DNA of 64,000 nt from an uncultured Planococcus sp. (GCA_947493585.1 CANLRI010000001.1:1-64000), one strand, 5' to 3'; counted from the stretch's first letter, positions 1 to 11,967 are shown. Notes: generated by a model from the sequence alone, not told the origin. Program-made: numbers and translations.

Positions 1-69
1 CCGCTCGACTTGCATGTATTAGGCACGCCGCCAGCGTTCGTCCTGAGCCAGGATCAAACTCTCCATTAT
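1..69 (-). rRNA. 16S ribosomal RNA, 5' end only (partial)
   Basis: Read on the minus strand, this is the universal bacterial 16S 5' end: AGAGTTTGATCCTGGCTCAG, followed by the conserved GGACGAACGCTGGCGGCGTG region and the start of the Firmicute V1 region (AGTCGAGCGG). The rest of the gene lies beyond position 1. It sits downstream of gyrA in the same orientation, which is the position of the rrnO operon in Bacillus subtilis. The mature 5' end is estimated from the conserved leader to within a few bases. Confidence 0.97.
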
Positions 70-248
70 AGAGTAGTATTGATTGCTCAATAGTTGCTGG
101 CGTATCGCCGTCTCGAAAGACGCGCGATTCGCTTGATCTGCCGAAGCTGATCAGTAAGTTTGCCGCGATCACTCGCGGCTGTATTGTTGACGTTTTGCTG
201 TTCAGTTTTCAAGGTTCATGTTGTGCGCCTTGTTTTGGCGACTTGATA

Positions 249-277
249 AATATATCACGCCTTACTATTCACGTCAA
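249..277 (-). promoter_or_regulatory. sigma-A promoter of the rrn operon and pre-16S leader
   Basis: On the minus strand there is a -35 TTGACG (272-277), a 17-base spacer and a -10 TATATT (249-254), close to the vegetative consensus. It reads into the 16S gene. The stretch 70-248 is the transcribed leader. It holds a small hairpin (GCCGCGA at 162-168 with TCGCGGC at 173-179) that may take part in processing. No protein gene is visible in it. Confidence 0.8.
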
Positions 278-329
278 CAGTTTTAAGAAAAAACTTTTCC
301 TTTCTTCAAATCTCTTTCTATTAAGAAAC

Positions 330-363
330 AAAAGAGCTTACCGATTTGCCGGCAAGCTCTTTT
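330..363 (-). terminator. Intrinsic terminator after gyrA
   Basis: An inverted repeat (AAAGAGCTT at 331-339 with AAGCTCTTT at 354-362) lies just past the gyrA stop codon. On the minus strand it is followed by a short T-rich stretch. It would separate the gyrase operon from the rrn promoter. Confidence 0.75.
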
Positions 364-371
364 GAAATCTT

Positions 372-2963
372 CTATTCTTCTAGTTCGTCTTCTGCACTTT
401 CTTCTGTTTCATCTTCAACAAGCTCATCCTCTGTGTAGACATCTGCTTCTACACTTTCTTCGATGAGTGCTTCTACGTTATCTTCTGAAACTGGTTCTGT
501 CTCTTCATCAACTTCTGCTGCTTCTGCATCATCCAAATCTTTTTTCACTTTGGTGACCGTAGCCACAACCTCATCGTCGCCAAGACGAATCAATCTGACT
601 CCTTGCGTGTTTCTTCCAGTTGTTGAGATATCTTCTACATCCATACGGATCAGCACGCCATGCTGCGTAATCAACATGATGTCTTCTGTCCCATTCACGG
701 CACGAACGGCTACAAGCGGCCCGTTCTTTTCCGTAACGTGGCAGGTCTTGATTCCCATACCGCCTCTGGATTGGACACGATATTCAGATTCCTTTGTTCG
801 CTTGCCATAGCCATTTTCGGTGATAACCAGGATTTTATCGTCTGCCTCTAAGGTTTCCATTCCAACGACTTGGTCGCCTTCACGGAGGCGGATGCCACGG
901 ACACCGCTTGCTGCGCGTCCCATGCTACGGATATCCGTCTCAGGGAATCGGATCAATGCACCGTCGCGTGTTCCGATGACAATTTCTTTATTGCCGTCAG
1001 TCATCTTGACTGAGATCAACTCGTCGTCTTCACGCAAATTGATGGCAATAAGTCCATTTTGACGAATATTCGCATAGCTGCTCACTGGCGTTCGCTTGCT
1101 AAGCCCTCCGCGTGTCGTAAAGAAGAAGAAATCATCTTCTTTGAATTCTTCGACACGAATCACAGCTGTCACTTTTTCGTTCTTGCCGATCTCTAGCAAG
1201 TTTACAAGCGGCAAGCCTTTCGCTGTCCGGCCATACTCAGGAACCTGATAACCTTTCTTGCGATAGACTTTCCCTTCGCTTGTGAAGAACAGGATTGTAT
1301 CATGTGTCGATGTATATAGAAGATGTTCAACGAAATCATCATCGTTGGTGCCCATACCTTGTACGCCGCGTCCACCGCGCTTCTGGCTGCGGTAGGTATT
1401 AGCAGGCAAACGTTTGATGTAACCGTTGTGTGTGAGCGTCAATACTGAAGCTTCACGTGGGATGAGGTCTTCATCTTCGATCATCTCAGAGCCGCCGACA
1501 GTGATTTCCGTTCTGCGGGGATCATTGAAGCGCTCTTTGATTTCAAGGATTTCTTCACGGATGATCTCGAGGATTTTCGATTCGTCCGCAAGAATTGCAC
1601 GCAGCTCATTGATGAGCGCGATGAGCCCCTGGTATTCCTCTTCGATTTTGTCTCGTTCAAGGCCGGTCAAACGTTGAAGACGCATGTCCAAGATGGCTTG
1701 CGACTGGCGCTCAGATAAATTGAAATCATTCATCAAGCCGTTGCGGGCTTCTTCAGTTGTCTGCGATCCACGGATTAACGCGATGATGGCATCGATATGA
1801 TCGAGTGCGATGCGCAAGCCTTCAAGGATGTGCGCGCGATCTTCCGCTTTTTGCAAGTCGAATTCCGTCCGGCGGCGGATAATGACTTTCTGGTGTTCTA
1901 AGTAATGATACAGAACGTCTTTCAAGCCAAGAACTTTCGGCTGTCCATCGACGAGCGCGAGCATATTGATGCCAAAGCTTGTCTGCATCGCTGTTTGTTT
2001 GTATAGATTGTTCAATAGTACATTGGCGCTTGCGTCTCTACGCACTTCAATGACGACGCGCATCCCATTGCGGTCGGATTCATCTCGTAGGTCGGTGATA
2101 CCATCGATTTTTTTATCGCGCACAAGTTCTGCGATTTTTTCGATCAAGCGTGCTTTATTGACTTGGTAAGGCAGTTCGTGGATGAGGATTACTTCCTTAC
2201 CATTCGGTTTCGTTTCAATTTCAACGACCGCACGGATCAACACTGAACCTTTTCCGGTTTCGTAAGCACGGCGAATGCCGCTCCGTCCAAGGATGATACC
2301 TCCGGTCGGGAAATCAGGGCCTGGAAGGAAATCAAGTAATTCTTCTGTAGTGATTGCCGGGTTTTCGGCTAATGCGAGAACTGCATCGATCGTCTCACCG
2401 AGATTATGGGGCGGAATATTGGTAGCCATCCCGACCGCGATTCCGGAAGTTCCGTTGACAAGCAAGTTCGGGAATCTACTCGGGAGGACAACCGGCTCTT
2501 TTTCCTGACCGTCATAGTTTTCCTTATAATCAACTGTGTTTTTATTTAAATCACGCAAAAGTTCCATGGAAATTTTCGACATTTTAGATTCTGTGTAGCG
2601 CATTGCCGCTGCTGCATCACCATCTACAGAACCGAAGTTCCCGTGGCCATCGACGAGCATATAGCGATAGCTGAAATCCTGGGCCATGCGTACCATCGTT
2701 TCATAAACAGCGCTATCACCGTGCGGGTGATATTTACCGATTACGTCACCGACAATACGGGCTGATTTTTTATAGCCTTTATCCGCTGTGATCCCGAGGT
2801 CATGCATGGCATATAAAATACGCCGATGAACTGGCTTTAAGCCGTCCCGGACATCCGGCAATGCACGCGACACGATGACACTCATTGCATAGTCAAGAAA
2901 TGATGTGCGCATCTCCGTACTGATATTTATTTCTTCTACTCCGCTGCCTGGCCGTTCCGCCAT
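372..2963 (-). CDS. gyrA: DNA gyrase subunit A
   Basis: This is the breakage-reunion subunit of type II topoisomerase, which introduces negative supercoils with GyrB. The protein has 863 residues. The N-terminal winged-helix domain carries the catalytic tyrosine in MRYTE (Tyr123). The quinolone-determining region has Ser84 and Glu88, the wild-type residues of Bacillus GyrA, so no classical target mutation is seen. The GyrA box QKRGGRG begins the C-terminal DNA-wrapping beta-pinwheel. The last 55 or so residues form a very acidic tail. It lies 30 bases downstream of gyrB in the same transcript and ends in a terminator before the rRNA operon. Confidence 0.98.
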   Translation of the reverse strand: MAERPGSGVEEINISTEMRTSFLDYAMSVIVSRALPDVRDGLKPVHRRILYAMHDLGITADKGYKKSARIVGDVIGKYHPHGDSAVYETMVRMAQDFSYRYMLVDGHGNFGSVDGDAAAAMRYTESKMSKISMELLRDLNKNTVDYKENYDGQEKEPVVLPSRFPNLLVNGTSGIAVGMATNIPPHNLGETIDAVLALAENPAITTEELLDFLPGPDFPTGGIILGRSGIRRAYETGKGSVLIRAVVEIETKPNGKEVILIHELPYQVNKARLIEKIAELVRDKKIDGITDLRDESDRNGMRVVIEVRRDASANVLLNNLYKQTAMQTSFGINMLALVDGQPKVLGLKDVLYHYLEHQKVIIRRRTEFDLQKAEDRAHILEGLRIALDHIDAIIALIRGSQTTEEARNGLMNDFNLSERQSQAILDMRLQRLTGLERDKIEEEYQGLIALINELRAILADESKILEIIREEILEIKERFNDPRRTEITVGGSEMIEDEDLIPREASVLTLTHNGYIKRLPANTYRSQKRGGRGVQGMGTNDDDFVEHLLYTSTHDTILFFTSEGKVYRKKGYQVPEYGRTAKGLPLVNLLEIGKNEKVTAVIRVEEFKEDDFFFFTTRGGLSKRTPVSSYANIRQNGLIAINLREDDELISVKMTDGNKEIVIGTRDGALIRFPETDIRSMGRAASGVRGIRLREGDQVVGMETLEADDKILVITENGYGKRTKESEYRVQSRGGMGIKTCHVTEKNGPLVAVRAVNGTEDIMLITQHGVLIRMDVEDISTTGRNTQGVRLIRLGDDEVVATVTKVKKDLDDAEAAEVDEETEPVSEDNVEALIEESVEADVYTEDELVEDETEESAEDELEE

Positions 2964-2993
2964 ATCCGCAGCCTCCTCTCAACTCTTGTTGCG

Positions 2994-4949
<1,956 letters not shown>

Positions 4950-4969
4950 TCATTATTTCCATTGACCGG

Positions 4970-5179
4970 TTATAACCTGTTTTGCTGAATTTTATTCAAC
5001 AGTGCCTGGGGACGATAAGGCGACCCGTAGACGAAATCATCAGTGACGACATAAGATTTGACTGCTTCAGGCGGGACTAAAAGCCGCGTAAAAGCAGAGT
5101 GGACATACTGTTCATGATGAACCACCGCAAGGATTTCCGTGACGGCAATCAATTGGGATGCTCCAATCTGGACATACAT
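4970..5179 (-). CDS. remB: RemB/YaaB-like DUF370 protein
   Basis: A 69-residue protein opening MYVQIG and ending in the family-typical SYVVTDDFVYGSPYRPQAL segment, matching the short DUF370 (RemA/RemB) family. In B. subtilis, RemB (YaaB) is encoded at this same place between recF and gyrB and helps regulate extracellular matrix genes. Its start follows AGGAGT by eight bases, and that sequence overlaps the recF stop codon, so the two are probably translationally linked. Function here is inferred from family and position; the sequence is fairly divergent. Confidence 0.8.
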   Translation of the reverse strand: MYVQIGASQLIAVTEILAVVHHEQYVHSAFTRLLVPPEAVKSYVVTDDFVYGSPYRPQALLNKIQQNRL

Positions 5180-5185
5180 GCATGT

Positions 5186-6298
5186 TCACTCCTTGACCGT
5201 TCCTTTCGATACTTCGAAAAGACGGGCGCTTTGAATGGTCTCGTGCTGGATGCCTTCGACGCTGGTCGTTGTGACAAAGGTCTGCACGGAGCCACGGATC
5301 GTGTTAAGCAAATGCGATTGGCGGTAATCGTCCAGTTCGGAAAGCACATCATCCAGCAAAAGAACCGGCGCTTCGCCGACTTCTTGCTTGATCAGTTCGA
5401 TTTCCGCAAGTTTCAAGGACAGGGCTGTCGTACGCTGCTGCCCTTGAGAACCGTAAGTCTGGACGTCGTAGCCGTTGACGATGAACTGCAGGTCGTCGCG
5501 GTGCGGCCCGACCAGCGTTACGCCACGGTCGAGTTCCCGCTTTTTCACTTCTTGCAGCTTTTGCTCTAAAAAGGACGCCATTTCAGCAGGCGTCCATTCG
5601 GGCTTCAACCCACTAATCGGTTGGTAGTGGATTTCCAGTTTTTCAAGCCCACGTGAAATGCCGTGGTGAATCGGCTCTGCCCATTTTTGCAGCAATTCCA
5701 TGAACTGGAATCTTTTTTGTATAATTTTTACAGCAGCTTCAATGAATTGTTCAGTATATACCTCGAACATGACGTCATTGATCGCCTGTTTGCCGTAATG
5801 CTGCTTCAATATATGGTTGCGCTGTTTCAACAGCTTCTGGTAATTGACGAGATCGTGGAGATAGACCGGTGAAATCTGGCCGATTTCCATATCGATGAAA
5901 CGGCGCCTGACTTGTGGGCTGCCTTTAACTAAATGCAGGTCTTCAGGAGCGAACATGACGACATTCAATTGGCCGATATAATCGCTCAGCCGTCTCTGCT
6001 CCAGATGGTTGACTTTCGCTTTTTTGCCTTTTTTGGAAAAGCTGATTTCAAGCGGCAGTTTGCCATATTTCCGGAGCACATCAGCTTTAATTTTACCATA
6101 TTCCGCGTCCCAGCGTATCAATTCTTTGTCATTGCTCGTCCGATGGGATTTCGCCATCGATAAAACATAGAGCGATTCCATGATATTGGTTTTGCCTTGC
6201 GCGTTCTCGCCGATGAAGACGTTGATCTCCGGCGAGAAATCGAGCTTGAGCGTTTCATAGTTGCGGTAATTGACTAACTCGAGGTTGTCAATCCGCAT
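5186..6298 (-). CDS. recF: DNA replication and repair protein RecF
   Basis: A 370-residue SMC-like ATPase that loads RecA at single-strand gaps with RecO and RecR. The Walker A motif GENAQGKT lies at about residues 30-37. The QGQQRT signature and the Walker [12 protein letters not shown] lie near the C terminus. The ATG start overlaps the end of the upstream S4-domain gene by 11 bases, as in B. subtilis, and the stop touches the ribosome-binding site of remB. Confidence 0.98.
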   Translation of the reverse strand: MRIDNLELVNYRNYETLKLDFSPEINVFIGENAQGKTNIMESLYVLSMAKSHRTSNDKELIRWDAEYGKIKADVLRKYGKLPLEISFSKKGKKAKVNHLEQRRLSDYIGQLNVVMFAPEDLHLVKGSPQVRRRFIDMEIGQISPVYLHDLVNYQKLLKQRNHILKQHYGKQAINDVMFEVYTEQFIEAAVKIIQKRFQFMELLQKWAEPIHHGISRGLEKLEIHYQPISGLKPEWTPAEMASFLEQKLQEVKKRELDRGVTLVGPHRDDLQFIVNGYDVQTYGSQGQQRTTALSLKLAEIELIKQEVGEAPVLLLDDVLSELDDYRQSHLLNTIRGSVQTFVTTTSVEGIQHETIQSARLFEVSKGTVKE

Positions 6299-6527
6299 CG
6301 AAGCTCATGCCTTCGGCGACAACGATGCGGAATTCCCCCGTCCCCGGTATGTTCACAGTATCTTCCGGACGCAATTTGCGCCCTCTGCGGTCTTCCGCTT
6401 CTCCATTCACAAATACTTCATGTTCACTCAAAAACCATTTGGCCATGCCGCCTGAACCGATTGTGTCTGTCATTTTCAACAATTGCCCAAGTGTAATAAA
6501 TTCTGTCTCAATACCGATTTCCTTCAA
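6288..6527 (-). CDS. yaaA: S4-domain RNA-binding protein YaaA
   Basis: A 79-residue S4-like RNA-binding protein. [24 protein letters not shown] and RRGRKL form the S4 fold that contacts RNA. B. subtilis YaaA (RlbA) occupies the same slot between dnaN and recF and has been linked to ribosome biogenesis. The apparent start is TTG, about ten bases after AAGGA; no ATG or GTG is in frame nearby. It overlaps recF by 11 bases. Confidence 0.9.
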   Translation of the reverse strand: MKEIGIETEFITLGQLLKMTDTIGSGGMAKWFLSEHEVFVNGEAEDRRGRKLRPEDTVNIPGTGEFRIVVAEGMSFDAD

Positions 6528-6563
6528 AATGCACTCATCCTTCGATTCGTAGTCTATCCCTTT

Positions 6564-6592
6564 ATTTTACCCTATTTGCCCCCATAAGTAAA
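6564..6592 (-). promoter_or_regulatory. Possible promoter for yaaA-recF-remB-gyrBA
   Basis: On the minus strand a -10 TAAAAT (6564-6569) follows a -35-like TTTACT (6587-6592) by 17 bases. It lies between the dnaN terminator and yaaA, so it could restart transcription for the downstream operon. The -35 match is only 4 of 6. Confidence 0.4.
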
Positions 6593-6617
6593 AAGGATAG
6601 CCTGTATGGGCTATCCT
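6590..6617 (-). terminator. Intrinsic terminator after dnaN
   Basis: A 9-bp perfect stem (AGGATAGCC at 6594-6602 with GGCTATCCT at 6609-6617) is followed on the minus strand by TTTT. It lies just past the dnaN stop codon and separates dnaA-dnaN from yaaA-recF-gyrBA. Confidence 0.85.
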
Positions 6618-6634
6618 GAGGGTTTTGGTGCTAA

Positions 6635-7771
6635 TTAATATGTTCGGACAGGAAGGATCAACTGAAGAATTGAGTCGTCCAAAGCCGATTTCAAAATGAA
6701 CGGGCGCATCGCTCCAGTGAACTGGATGACGACATCTTGCCCGTCGATCGCTTTCAAAGCATCCATCATGAACTTCGCACTGAAGGAAATCTTCAACTCT
6801 TCGCCGTCGACGCTTTGTGCCTGTAATTGCTCTTCCACTTTCCCGACTTCTGGGGAATTCGAGGAGACTTCCACTTCGCTGCCTTCATTGGTAGAAAAGC
6901 GCACGACGTTATTGCGTTCTTCACGGGCAAGTAGTGACGCACGGTCGATTGCCTGAAGTAATGAACGGCCGTTTACCGTTACCGTCGTTTTGTATTCAGA
7001 CGGGATAAGGCGTGATGTATCTGGGTAGTTCCCTTCCAATAGACGGGAGAAGAACAAGATGTGCTTAGACTTGAACAATACTTGCTGGTTAGTCATGACG
7101 ATTTCAACCGGATCGGACGTGTCATCAAGGATTTTGTTCAATTCGTTCAAGCTTTTCCCTGGAATGACGACGCTATACTCCCCTTCCGGCAAAGTTTCCA
7201 GTTTCGTTTTGCGGCGTGCTAGACGGTGGCTATCTGTTGCGACGCAAACGAGCTCCCCGTCTTTTACTTCCCAATGAACTCCAGTTAACACTGGGCGTGT
7301 TTCAGAACTGGATACGGCAAAGACGGTTTCTCTATTGATGGTTTTCAACAGATCCGCTGGAATCGTGAAAATGCGATCGTCTTGAATATCCGGTAATTGT
7401 GGATAATCCATTGCGTCCAGGCCGATCAAGTGAAATTCGGATTTTCCTGAACGGATATGTGTCTGGAAATTGCCGTTGATTTCGATTTCGACTTCGTTAG
7501 TCGGCAATTTGCGGACGATTTCCCCGAATACTTTTGCCTGAAGGACGATGCTTCCGCCTTCTGTGACATCAATCAATTGTTTTCCATCCTCTTCTGCTGG
7601 GATGAAAGTTTGGATCGTGATGTCTGAGTCACTTCCTGTTAATCGCATTCCTTCTGTAGAGACGTCCATCTTGATCCCGGTCAAAATCGGAATCGTTGTT
7701 TTTGAACTGACTGCTTTCATTACATCGTTTAAACCTTCAACTAATCGCTCACGTTTTATCTCGAATTTCAT
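6635..7771 (-). CDS. dnaN: DNA polymerase III beta sliding clamp
   Basis: A 378-residue clamp made of three similar domains that encircles DNA as a dimer and tethers polymerase. The N terminus MKFEIKRERLVEGL and the C-terminal LPVRTY (the usual ILPVRT(Y/F) end next to the protein-binding pocket) are characteristic. The start region is AT-rich and overlaps the presumed unwinding element of oriC, so the ribosome-binding site is weak (AGG about eight bases before ATG). It is probably transcribed with dnaA. Confidence 0.98.
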   Translation of the reverse strand: MKFEIKRERLVEGLNDVMKAVSSKTTIPILTGIKMDVSTEGMRLTGSDSDITIQTFIPAEEDGKQLIDVTEGGSIVLQAKVFGEIVRKLPTNEVEIEINGNFQTHIRSGKSEFHLIGLDAMDYPQLPDIQDDRIFTIPADLLKTINRETVFAVSSSETRPVLTGVHWEVKDGELVCVATDSHRLARRKTKLETLPEGEYSVVIPGKSLNELNKILDDTSDPVEIVMTNQQVLFKSKHILFFSRLLEGNYPDTSRLIPSEYKTTVTVNGRSLLQAIDRASLLAREERNNVVRFSTNEGSEVEVSSNSPEVGKVEEQLQAQSVDGEELKISFSAKFMMDALKAIDGQDVVIQFTGAMRPFILKSALDDSILQLILPVRTY

Positions 7772-7784
7772 TCTCGAACCTCGC

Positions 7785-7938
7785 TTATATATATATTTTA
7801 GTTATTAGTACTTAAAGACAGTAATAGTAGTAGGGGCTGTGAATATGTGGATAAGCCCTAAATAAGCAATCAAAGCAGTTTATCCACATGTAGACAAACT
7901 GTGCATAAACCGCTTAAGAAAATCGGGGGTTATCCACA
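7785..7938. other. oriC unwinding region between dnaA and dnaN (DnaA boxes, DnaA-trios, AT-rich element)
   Basis: Four consensus DnaA boxes (TTATNCACA in either orientation) lie at 7846-7854, 7880-7888, 7900-7908 and 7930-7938. A one-mismatch box at 7838-7846 shares its last base with the first. Next to this pair is GGGGC (7833-7837), then TAA-TAG-TAG-TAG (7822-7833), then an AT-rich tract with TATATATATATTTTAG. This is the order box pair, GC cluster, DnaA-trio, unwinding element described for B. subtilis oriC. Boxes and trios are read directly; function is by analogy. Confidence 0.85.
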
Positions 7939-7941
7939 GAC

Positions 7942-9285
7942 TTATTTGCCGAGTGCAGATCGAATTTCTTTAATATCTTGCTGAAGCTGCTGGTTTTCTT
8001 TCAGCATCGTGTTGATTTTTTCGTGTGCATGGATGACCGTTGTGTGATCGCGGCCGCCGAATTCCTCGCCGATTTTCGGCAATGAAAAATCCGTCATTTC
8101 GCGTGACAAGTACATCGCGATTTGACGTGGATACGCAATATCCTTCGTGCGGCGCTTTGTTTTGAAATCATCCAATTTGACGTTGAACTGTTCGCCGACT
8201 GCGTTTTGGATATCCAAGATGGTAATCACTTTCGGTTTGGAGTTCGGCATGATGTCTTTTAGGGCCTCTGCAGCAAGCTCTGCGCTCATATCCCGGTTGA
8301 TCAGGGAGGAATAAGCGACGACTCGGATCAAGGCGCCTTCGAGTTCGCGAATGTTGGAATCGATCGAATTGGCGATATAGGTCATGACATCGTTCGGGAT
8401 GTCCAGGCCGTCCGCTTTGGCTTTTTTGCGCAAAATAGCAATCCGCGTTTCCAAATCCGGCGGCGTGATATCGGTGATCAATCCCCATTCAAAGCGCGAT
8501 CTTAAGCGATCTTCAAGTGTCGGGATCTCTTTTGGAGGCCGGTCACTGGAGATGATGATCTGCTTGGATTCTTCATGCAGCGTATTGAATGTATGGAAGA
8601 ATTCTTCTTGCGTTTGTTCTTTTCCGGCTAAAAATTGAATATCGTCAATGAGCAAAATATCGACATTGCGGTATTTATTGCGGAAATCGACGGTCTGGTT
8701 ATCACGGATCGAGTTGATGAACTCGTTGGTGAATTTTTCCGACGACAAATAAACCACTTTGGCGTCCGGGTTGTGTTCAATGACATAATGTCCGATTGCG
8801 TGCATAAGGTGGGTCTTGCCAAGTCCTACGCCTCCATAGATGAAAAGCGGGTTGTAAGCTTTTGCCGGTGCTTCGGCGACAGCCAGCGATGCAGCGTGTG
8901 CAAAGCGGTTGCCGGAGCCGATGACGAATGTGTCAAAGGTGTATTTCGGGTTCAGCATGCCCGGCAAAAACTCTTGCTGCTCCGCCTGCCCCGGTTTGAC
9001 ACGGGGAGCGGGAAGCTGGAAATCATCCATATCCTGATCTTTTGGCACCACAAATTTAATAAGCGCTTCGTCCCCTGTAAGATCTGTCAAAATGCCGGTA
9101 ATCAAGTGCACGTAATGGTTTTCGAGCCAATCGCGAGCAAATGAATTCGGAGCTGAAATGGTGACAGTATCTTCTTTATAGGACAAGAGCTTGGTAGATT
9201 TGAGCCAAGTTTCAAAACTGGGCTTGGAGATTCTTTTCTCGACTTGGGCTAAGACACTCGACCAAATTTCGTCTAAGTGTTCCAA
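7942..9285 (-). CDS. dnaA: Chromosomal replication initiator DnaA
   Basis: A 447-residue initiator. Domain I (residues 1-80) includes [13 protein letters not shown] short linker follows, then the AAA+ domain III with Walker A GGVGLGKT and Walker [10 protein letters not shown], then the domain IV DNA-binding signature [15 protein letters not shown]. The start is TTG at 9285, nine or so bases after AAAGGAG. It is flanked by DnaA-box clusters on both sides, so it is likely autoregulated. Confidence 0.98.
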   Translation of the reverse strand: MEHLDEIWSSVLAQVEKRISKPSFETWLKSTKLLSYKEDTVTISAPNSFARDWLENHYVHLITGILTDLTGDEALIKFVVPKDQDMDDFQLPAPRVKPGQAEQQEFLPGMLNPKYTFDTFVIGSGNRFAHAASLAVAEAPAKAYNPLFIYGGVGLGKTHLMHAIGHYVIEHNPDAKVVYLSSEKFTNEFINSIRDNQTVDFRNKYRNVDILLIDDIQFLAGKEQTQEEFFHTFNTLHEESKQIIISSDRPPKEIPTLEDRLRSRFEWGLITDITPPDLETRIAILRKKAKADGLDIPNDVMTYIANSIDSNIRELEGALIRVVAYSSLINRDMSAELAAEALKDIMPNSKPKVITILDIQNAVGEQFNVKLDDFKTKRRTKDIAYPRQIAMYLSREMTDFSLPKIGEEFGGRDHTTVIHAHEKINTMLKENQQLQQDIKEIRSALGK

Positions 9286-9319
9286 TAGCGTATCTCCTTT
9301 ATATGTAAAGATTTTTTAC

Positions 9320-9328
9320 AGTATACCA
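9320..9328 (-). promoter_or_regulatory. dnaA promoter, extended -10 type
   Basis: On the minus strand TGG-TATACT gives an extended -10 (TATACT at 9320-9325) about 35 bases before the TTG start. No good -35 is seen at the usual distance. A perfect DnaA box (9346-9354) lies about where the -35 would be, consistent with autorepression by DnaA. Confidence 0.6.
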
Positions 9329-9345
9329 TACACAAAACCACAGCC

Positions 9346-9643
9346 TGTGGATAAGATCTATAAACAGGCTTGGGGAAAACTATCCACACCTTACCCACAA
9401 TATGTGGATAACTATTTCGGGATAGAAATTGTTAACAAGTGAAAACAAAACAATGTTATCAAAAAACGATAGACATTACAAGCATTTCTTTAACTTATCC
9501 ACATGACAGCTTTTGTGCACATTTTTGATATCCACAGGCAGTTCCTATGTGAAAAACCTGTCGATAAGGCATGTGGATAAATCATTTCCGCAAAAAATGA
9601 GGTCACAGGAAGTTCACCGCAGATCCTCCTCGATTGTGTATAA
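9346..9643. other. oriC DnaA-box cluster upstream of dnaA
   Basis: Consensus DnaA boxes occur at 9346-9354, 9403-9411, 9495-9503, 9572-9580 and 9635-9643. One-mismatch boxes occur at 9380-9388, 9391-9399, 9528-9536 and 9560-9568. This non-coding stretch between dnaA and rpmH corresponds to the upstream half of the bipartite Bacillus origin. Gene orientation switches here from minus to plus, marking the divergence point of replication. Confidence 0.9.
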
Positions 9644-9692
9644 CTTTTCTTTTTGAATTACCTGGTGGATCTCTTGCATTTAAAAGAAATGA

Positions 9693-9722
9693 TTGACATG
9701 AACAAGCCAGCGCCCTTATAAT
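9693..9722 (+). promoter_or_regulatory. sigma-A promoter of rpmH
   Basis: A consensus -35 TTGACA (9693-9698), an 18-base spacer and a consensus -10 TATAAT (9717-9722) lie about 53 bases before the rpmH start. A very strong ribosome-binding site, AGGAGGTG, follows at 9761-9768. Confidence 0.9.
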
Positions 9723-9775
9723 AGTCGAGACTGTCTTTAGAAAATAGTTAACTTTTATATAGGAGGTGTAAGGTC

Positions 9776-9913
9776 ATGACATTGCGCACATACCAACCAA
9801 ATAAACGCAAACACAGCAAAGTGCACGGCTTCAGAGCACGCATGAGCACAAAGAACGGACGTCGCGTTATCGCTGCCCGTCGCCGTAAAGGAAGAAAAGT
9901 ACTATCAGCTTAA
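9776..9913 (+). CDS. rpmH: 50S ribosomal protein L34
   Basis: A 45-residue, very basic protein: [12 protein letters not shown], then the conserved [18 protein letters not shown] and the arginine/lysine-rich end [11 protein letters not shown]. It is the first gene on the right of oriC, as in almost all Firmicutes. It has its own strong promoter and ribosome-binding site and is followed by a terminator-like hairpin that probably limits read-through into rnpA. Confidence 0.98.
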   Translation: MTLRTYQPNKRKHSKVHGFRARMSTKNGRRVIAARRRKGRKVLSA

Positions 9914-9916
9914 AGT

Positions 9917-9946
9917 CCACTGACCGCATCAGTGGTCTTTTTTTTC
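9917..9946 (+). terminator. Terminator/attenuator between rpmH and rnpA
   Basis: CCACTGA (9917-9923) pairs with TCAGTGG (9929-9935), followed by TC and eight T residues. It lies directly after rpmH and probably sets the high L34 to low RnpA expression ratio. Confidence 0.85.
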
Positions 9947-10002
9947 TTTTTAGCCGGATTTGAGCGAAAATGCATCAAAATAAGCAAGTAGCAGGTGACA
10001 GA

Positions 10003-10344
10003 ATGAATAAGCAGCAGCGGATCAAGAAGAATACGGAGTTTCAGCGCGTATTCAAAAAAGGGAAATCATTTGCGAATCGGCAATTTATCGTCTATTTGCT
10101 GAAAGGCGAGCAGGAAGAATTTCGCCTGGGCCTATCCGTCAGCAAGAAAGTCGGCAATGCGGTCGCTAGAAACCGCGTTAAGCGCTATATCCGCCAAGCC
10201 TTCTTGGAATTGAAGGATGATCTCCTGCCAAACGCGGATTACATTATCATCGCCCGACCACAGGCGGCCAATTTAGATTTTCACGAAAGCAAGAAAAGCC
10301 TGGAGCATGTGCTGAAGATCGCACGCGCTTTGCCGAAGAAGTAG
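10003..10344 (+). CDS. rnpA: Ribonuclease P protein component
   Basis: A 113-residue basic protein that helps the RNase P RNA process tRNA 5' ends. It has the family RNR motif in [17 protein letters not shown] and the N-terminal LSVSKKV segment. I chose the ATG at 10003 ([13 protein letters not shown]) because AGG lies seven bases upstream and homologues begin there. An in-frame ATG at 9970 lacks a ribosome-binding site. Confidence 0.96.
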   Translation: MNKQQRIKKNTEFQRVFKKGKSFANRQFIVYLLKGEQEEFRLGLSVSKKVGNAVARNRVKRYIRQAFLELKDDLLPNADYIIIARPQAANLDFHESKKSLEHVLKIARALPKK

Positions 10345-10405
10345 ATGCCGGATCGATCCGGATGTTACTATAGGAAGTAATTGAATAGAGTTTGGAGGAA
10401 GCAAA

Positions 10406-11185
10406 GTGAAGAAGAGAACAGGATTGCTCTTCGCCTTGGTGGCTGTTGCCCTCTTATTGTCGGGCTGTATGGAGTTTGACCAGCCAATCAGCGACCAAAG
10501 CGAAGGATTTTGGAACGAGTTTGTCGTCTGGCCGTTAGTATCGATCATCGTATTCTTTAAGGATTTCCTAGGTACTTATGGGTTCGGGATTATCGCCGTA
10601 ACGATTCTTATCCGTCTGGCCTTGTTGCCATTAATGATCAAGCAGACGAAAAGTTCGAAACGCATGCAGGAAATCCAGCCTGAGCTGGCTAAGTTAAAAG
10701 AGAAGTATAAATCGAAAGACGCCGTCACCCAGCAGAAATATCAGCAGGAAATGATGGCGATGTTCCAGGAAAAAGGCGTCAACCCGATGGCCGGCTGTTT
10801 GCCGATCGTCATCCAGATGCCGATTTTGATCGGCTTCTACCATGCAATTAGCCGCATGAATGCAACACCTGAAATCGACCTTGGCACATTTTTGATCTTC
10901 CCGCTGGCAGAACCAAGCATCATCCTGGCAGTTACAGCCGGTATCATGCAATTGATCGTTCTGCGTACGGGCCCTGCAATGGATAACCCGCAAATGAAGG
11001 CGATGATGTATTTCATGCCGGTCATGATTGCCGGATTCGGGATTATCTTGCCATCCGCCTTGACGCTTTACTGGGTAATCGGGAATATCATCTCGTTGAT
11101 CCAAAACATGTTCATTTATCGTCCATGGGAAAAGAAAGAAGTGCAACAGCCTGTTAAAACGAAAACAGGAGGGGCTAAAAAGTGA
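10406..11185 (+). CDS. yidC: Membrane protein insertase YidC (SpoIIIJ/YidC1 type)
   Basis: A 259-residue lipoprotein insertase for the cytoplasmic membrane. The signal sequence ends in the lipobox LLSGC with Cys21 as the lipid-modified residue. Five hydrophobic segments follow. The conserved arginine of the hydrophilic groove is in TILIRLALLP. The start is GTG, seven bases after GGAGGAA. The stop overlaps the jag start by four bases (GTGA), so the two are translationally coupled. Confidence 0.96.
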   Translation: MKKRTGLLFALVAVALLLSGCMEFDQPISDQSEGFWNEFVVWPLVSIIVFFKDFLGTYGFGIIAVTILIRLALLPLMIKQTKSSKRMQEIQPELAKLKEKYKSKDAVTQQKYQQEMMAMFQEKGVNPMAGCLPIVIQMPILIGFYHAISRMNATPEIDLGTFLIFPLAEPSIILAVTAGIMQLIVLRTGPAMDNPQMKAMMYFMPVMIAGFGIILPSALTLYWVIGNIISLIQNMFIYRPWEKKEVQQPVKTKTGGAKK

Positions 11186-11961
11186 AGCATCTTACACAAA
11201 CGGGGAAAACGGTCGAACAAGCGATTGAAAATGCGTTGGAAAAACTGAAAAAATCACGAGATGAAGTGACGATCCGCGTTATCGATGAAGGAAAAAAGGG
11301 GTTTTTCGGATTCGGTGCCAAAGATGCGGAAGTGGAAGTCACAGTGATGGAATCGGTGCAGCCAGAAACCGAAAAAGCGCCGCAACAAGTGGATAGCGCT
11401 AAACCTTCTGAAGAAGAGATTGCGGCAGAAATGCCGTCAGCTCCGATAAAAGAGGGAGAAGAGCCTGATTTCGGCGGATCTGTTGAACCGGCAGTGAAAC
11501 CATCGAATGATAAAGCGATTGAAGAAACAAAAACCTATTTGCAGGATGTTGCAAAAGGAATGAAGATTGATGATTTGACTGTGGCGCATGAAAAACAAGG
11601 CAAAACGGTGCGTTTTAAACTGGAAAGTGAAAAAGTGGCCATGCTCATCGGCAAAAGAGGGCAGACCTTGAATTCACTCCAGCAATTGGCGCAATTGGTG
11701 GCGAACCGCCATGCTGAACAATTCATGATCGTCGAGTTGGATGCCGAGAATTATCGGGAGCGGCGCCAGGAAACCTTGGAACAATTGGCAGACCGGATGG
11801 CGGACAAAGCGATCCGCACCGGAAACCGTGTCCAATTCGAACCGATGCCGTCCTACGAGCGGAAAGTGATCCATCAGGCGCTGTCACGGCGGCTGGATAT
11901 CGACACGTATTCGGAAGGCAAAGATCCGAACCGCTATTTGGTCATCGAACCGCATAAATAA
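11182..11961 (+). CDS. jag: RNA-binding protein Jag/KhpB
   Basis: A 259-residue cytoplasmic RNA-binding protein. The Jag N-terminal domain (residues 1-50) has the motif GKKGFFGFGAKDAEV. An acidic, proline- and glutamate-rich linker spans about residues 55-110. A type II KH domain contains the GKRGQTL loop. A C-terminal R3H domain ends RKVIHQALSRR plus an acidic stretch. It is coupled to yidC, the usual arrangement in Firmicutes, where it influences cell elongation. The start is GTG with AGGAGGGG upstream. Confidence 0.95.
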   Translation: MKHLTQTGKTVEQAIENALEKLKKSRDEVTIRVIDEGKKGFFGFGAKDAEVEVTVMESVQPETEKAPQQVDSAKPSEEEIAAEMPSAPIKEGEEPDFGGSVEPAVKPSNDKAIEETKTYLQDVAKGMKIDDLTVAHEKQGKTVRFKLESEKVAMLIGKRGQTLNSLQQLAQLVANRHAEQFMIVELDAENYRERRQETLEQLADRMADKAIRTGNRVQFEPMPSYERKVIHQALSRRLDIDTYSEGKDPNRYLVIEPHK

Positions 11962-11967
11962 TGGAAG

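Noticed and set aside
599..2963. Quinolone-resistance mutation in gyrA
   Set aside because: Ser84 and Glu88 are the wild-type residues, so nothing unusual.
8635..9144. Plus-strand frame of 169 codons opposite dnaA
   Set aside because: Antisense shadow; dnaA is unambiguous and no start signal is present.
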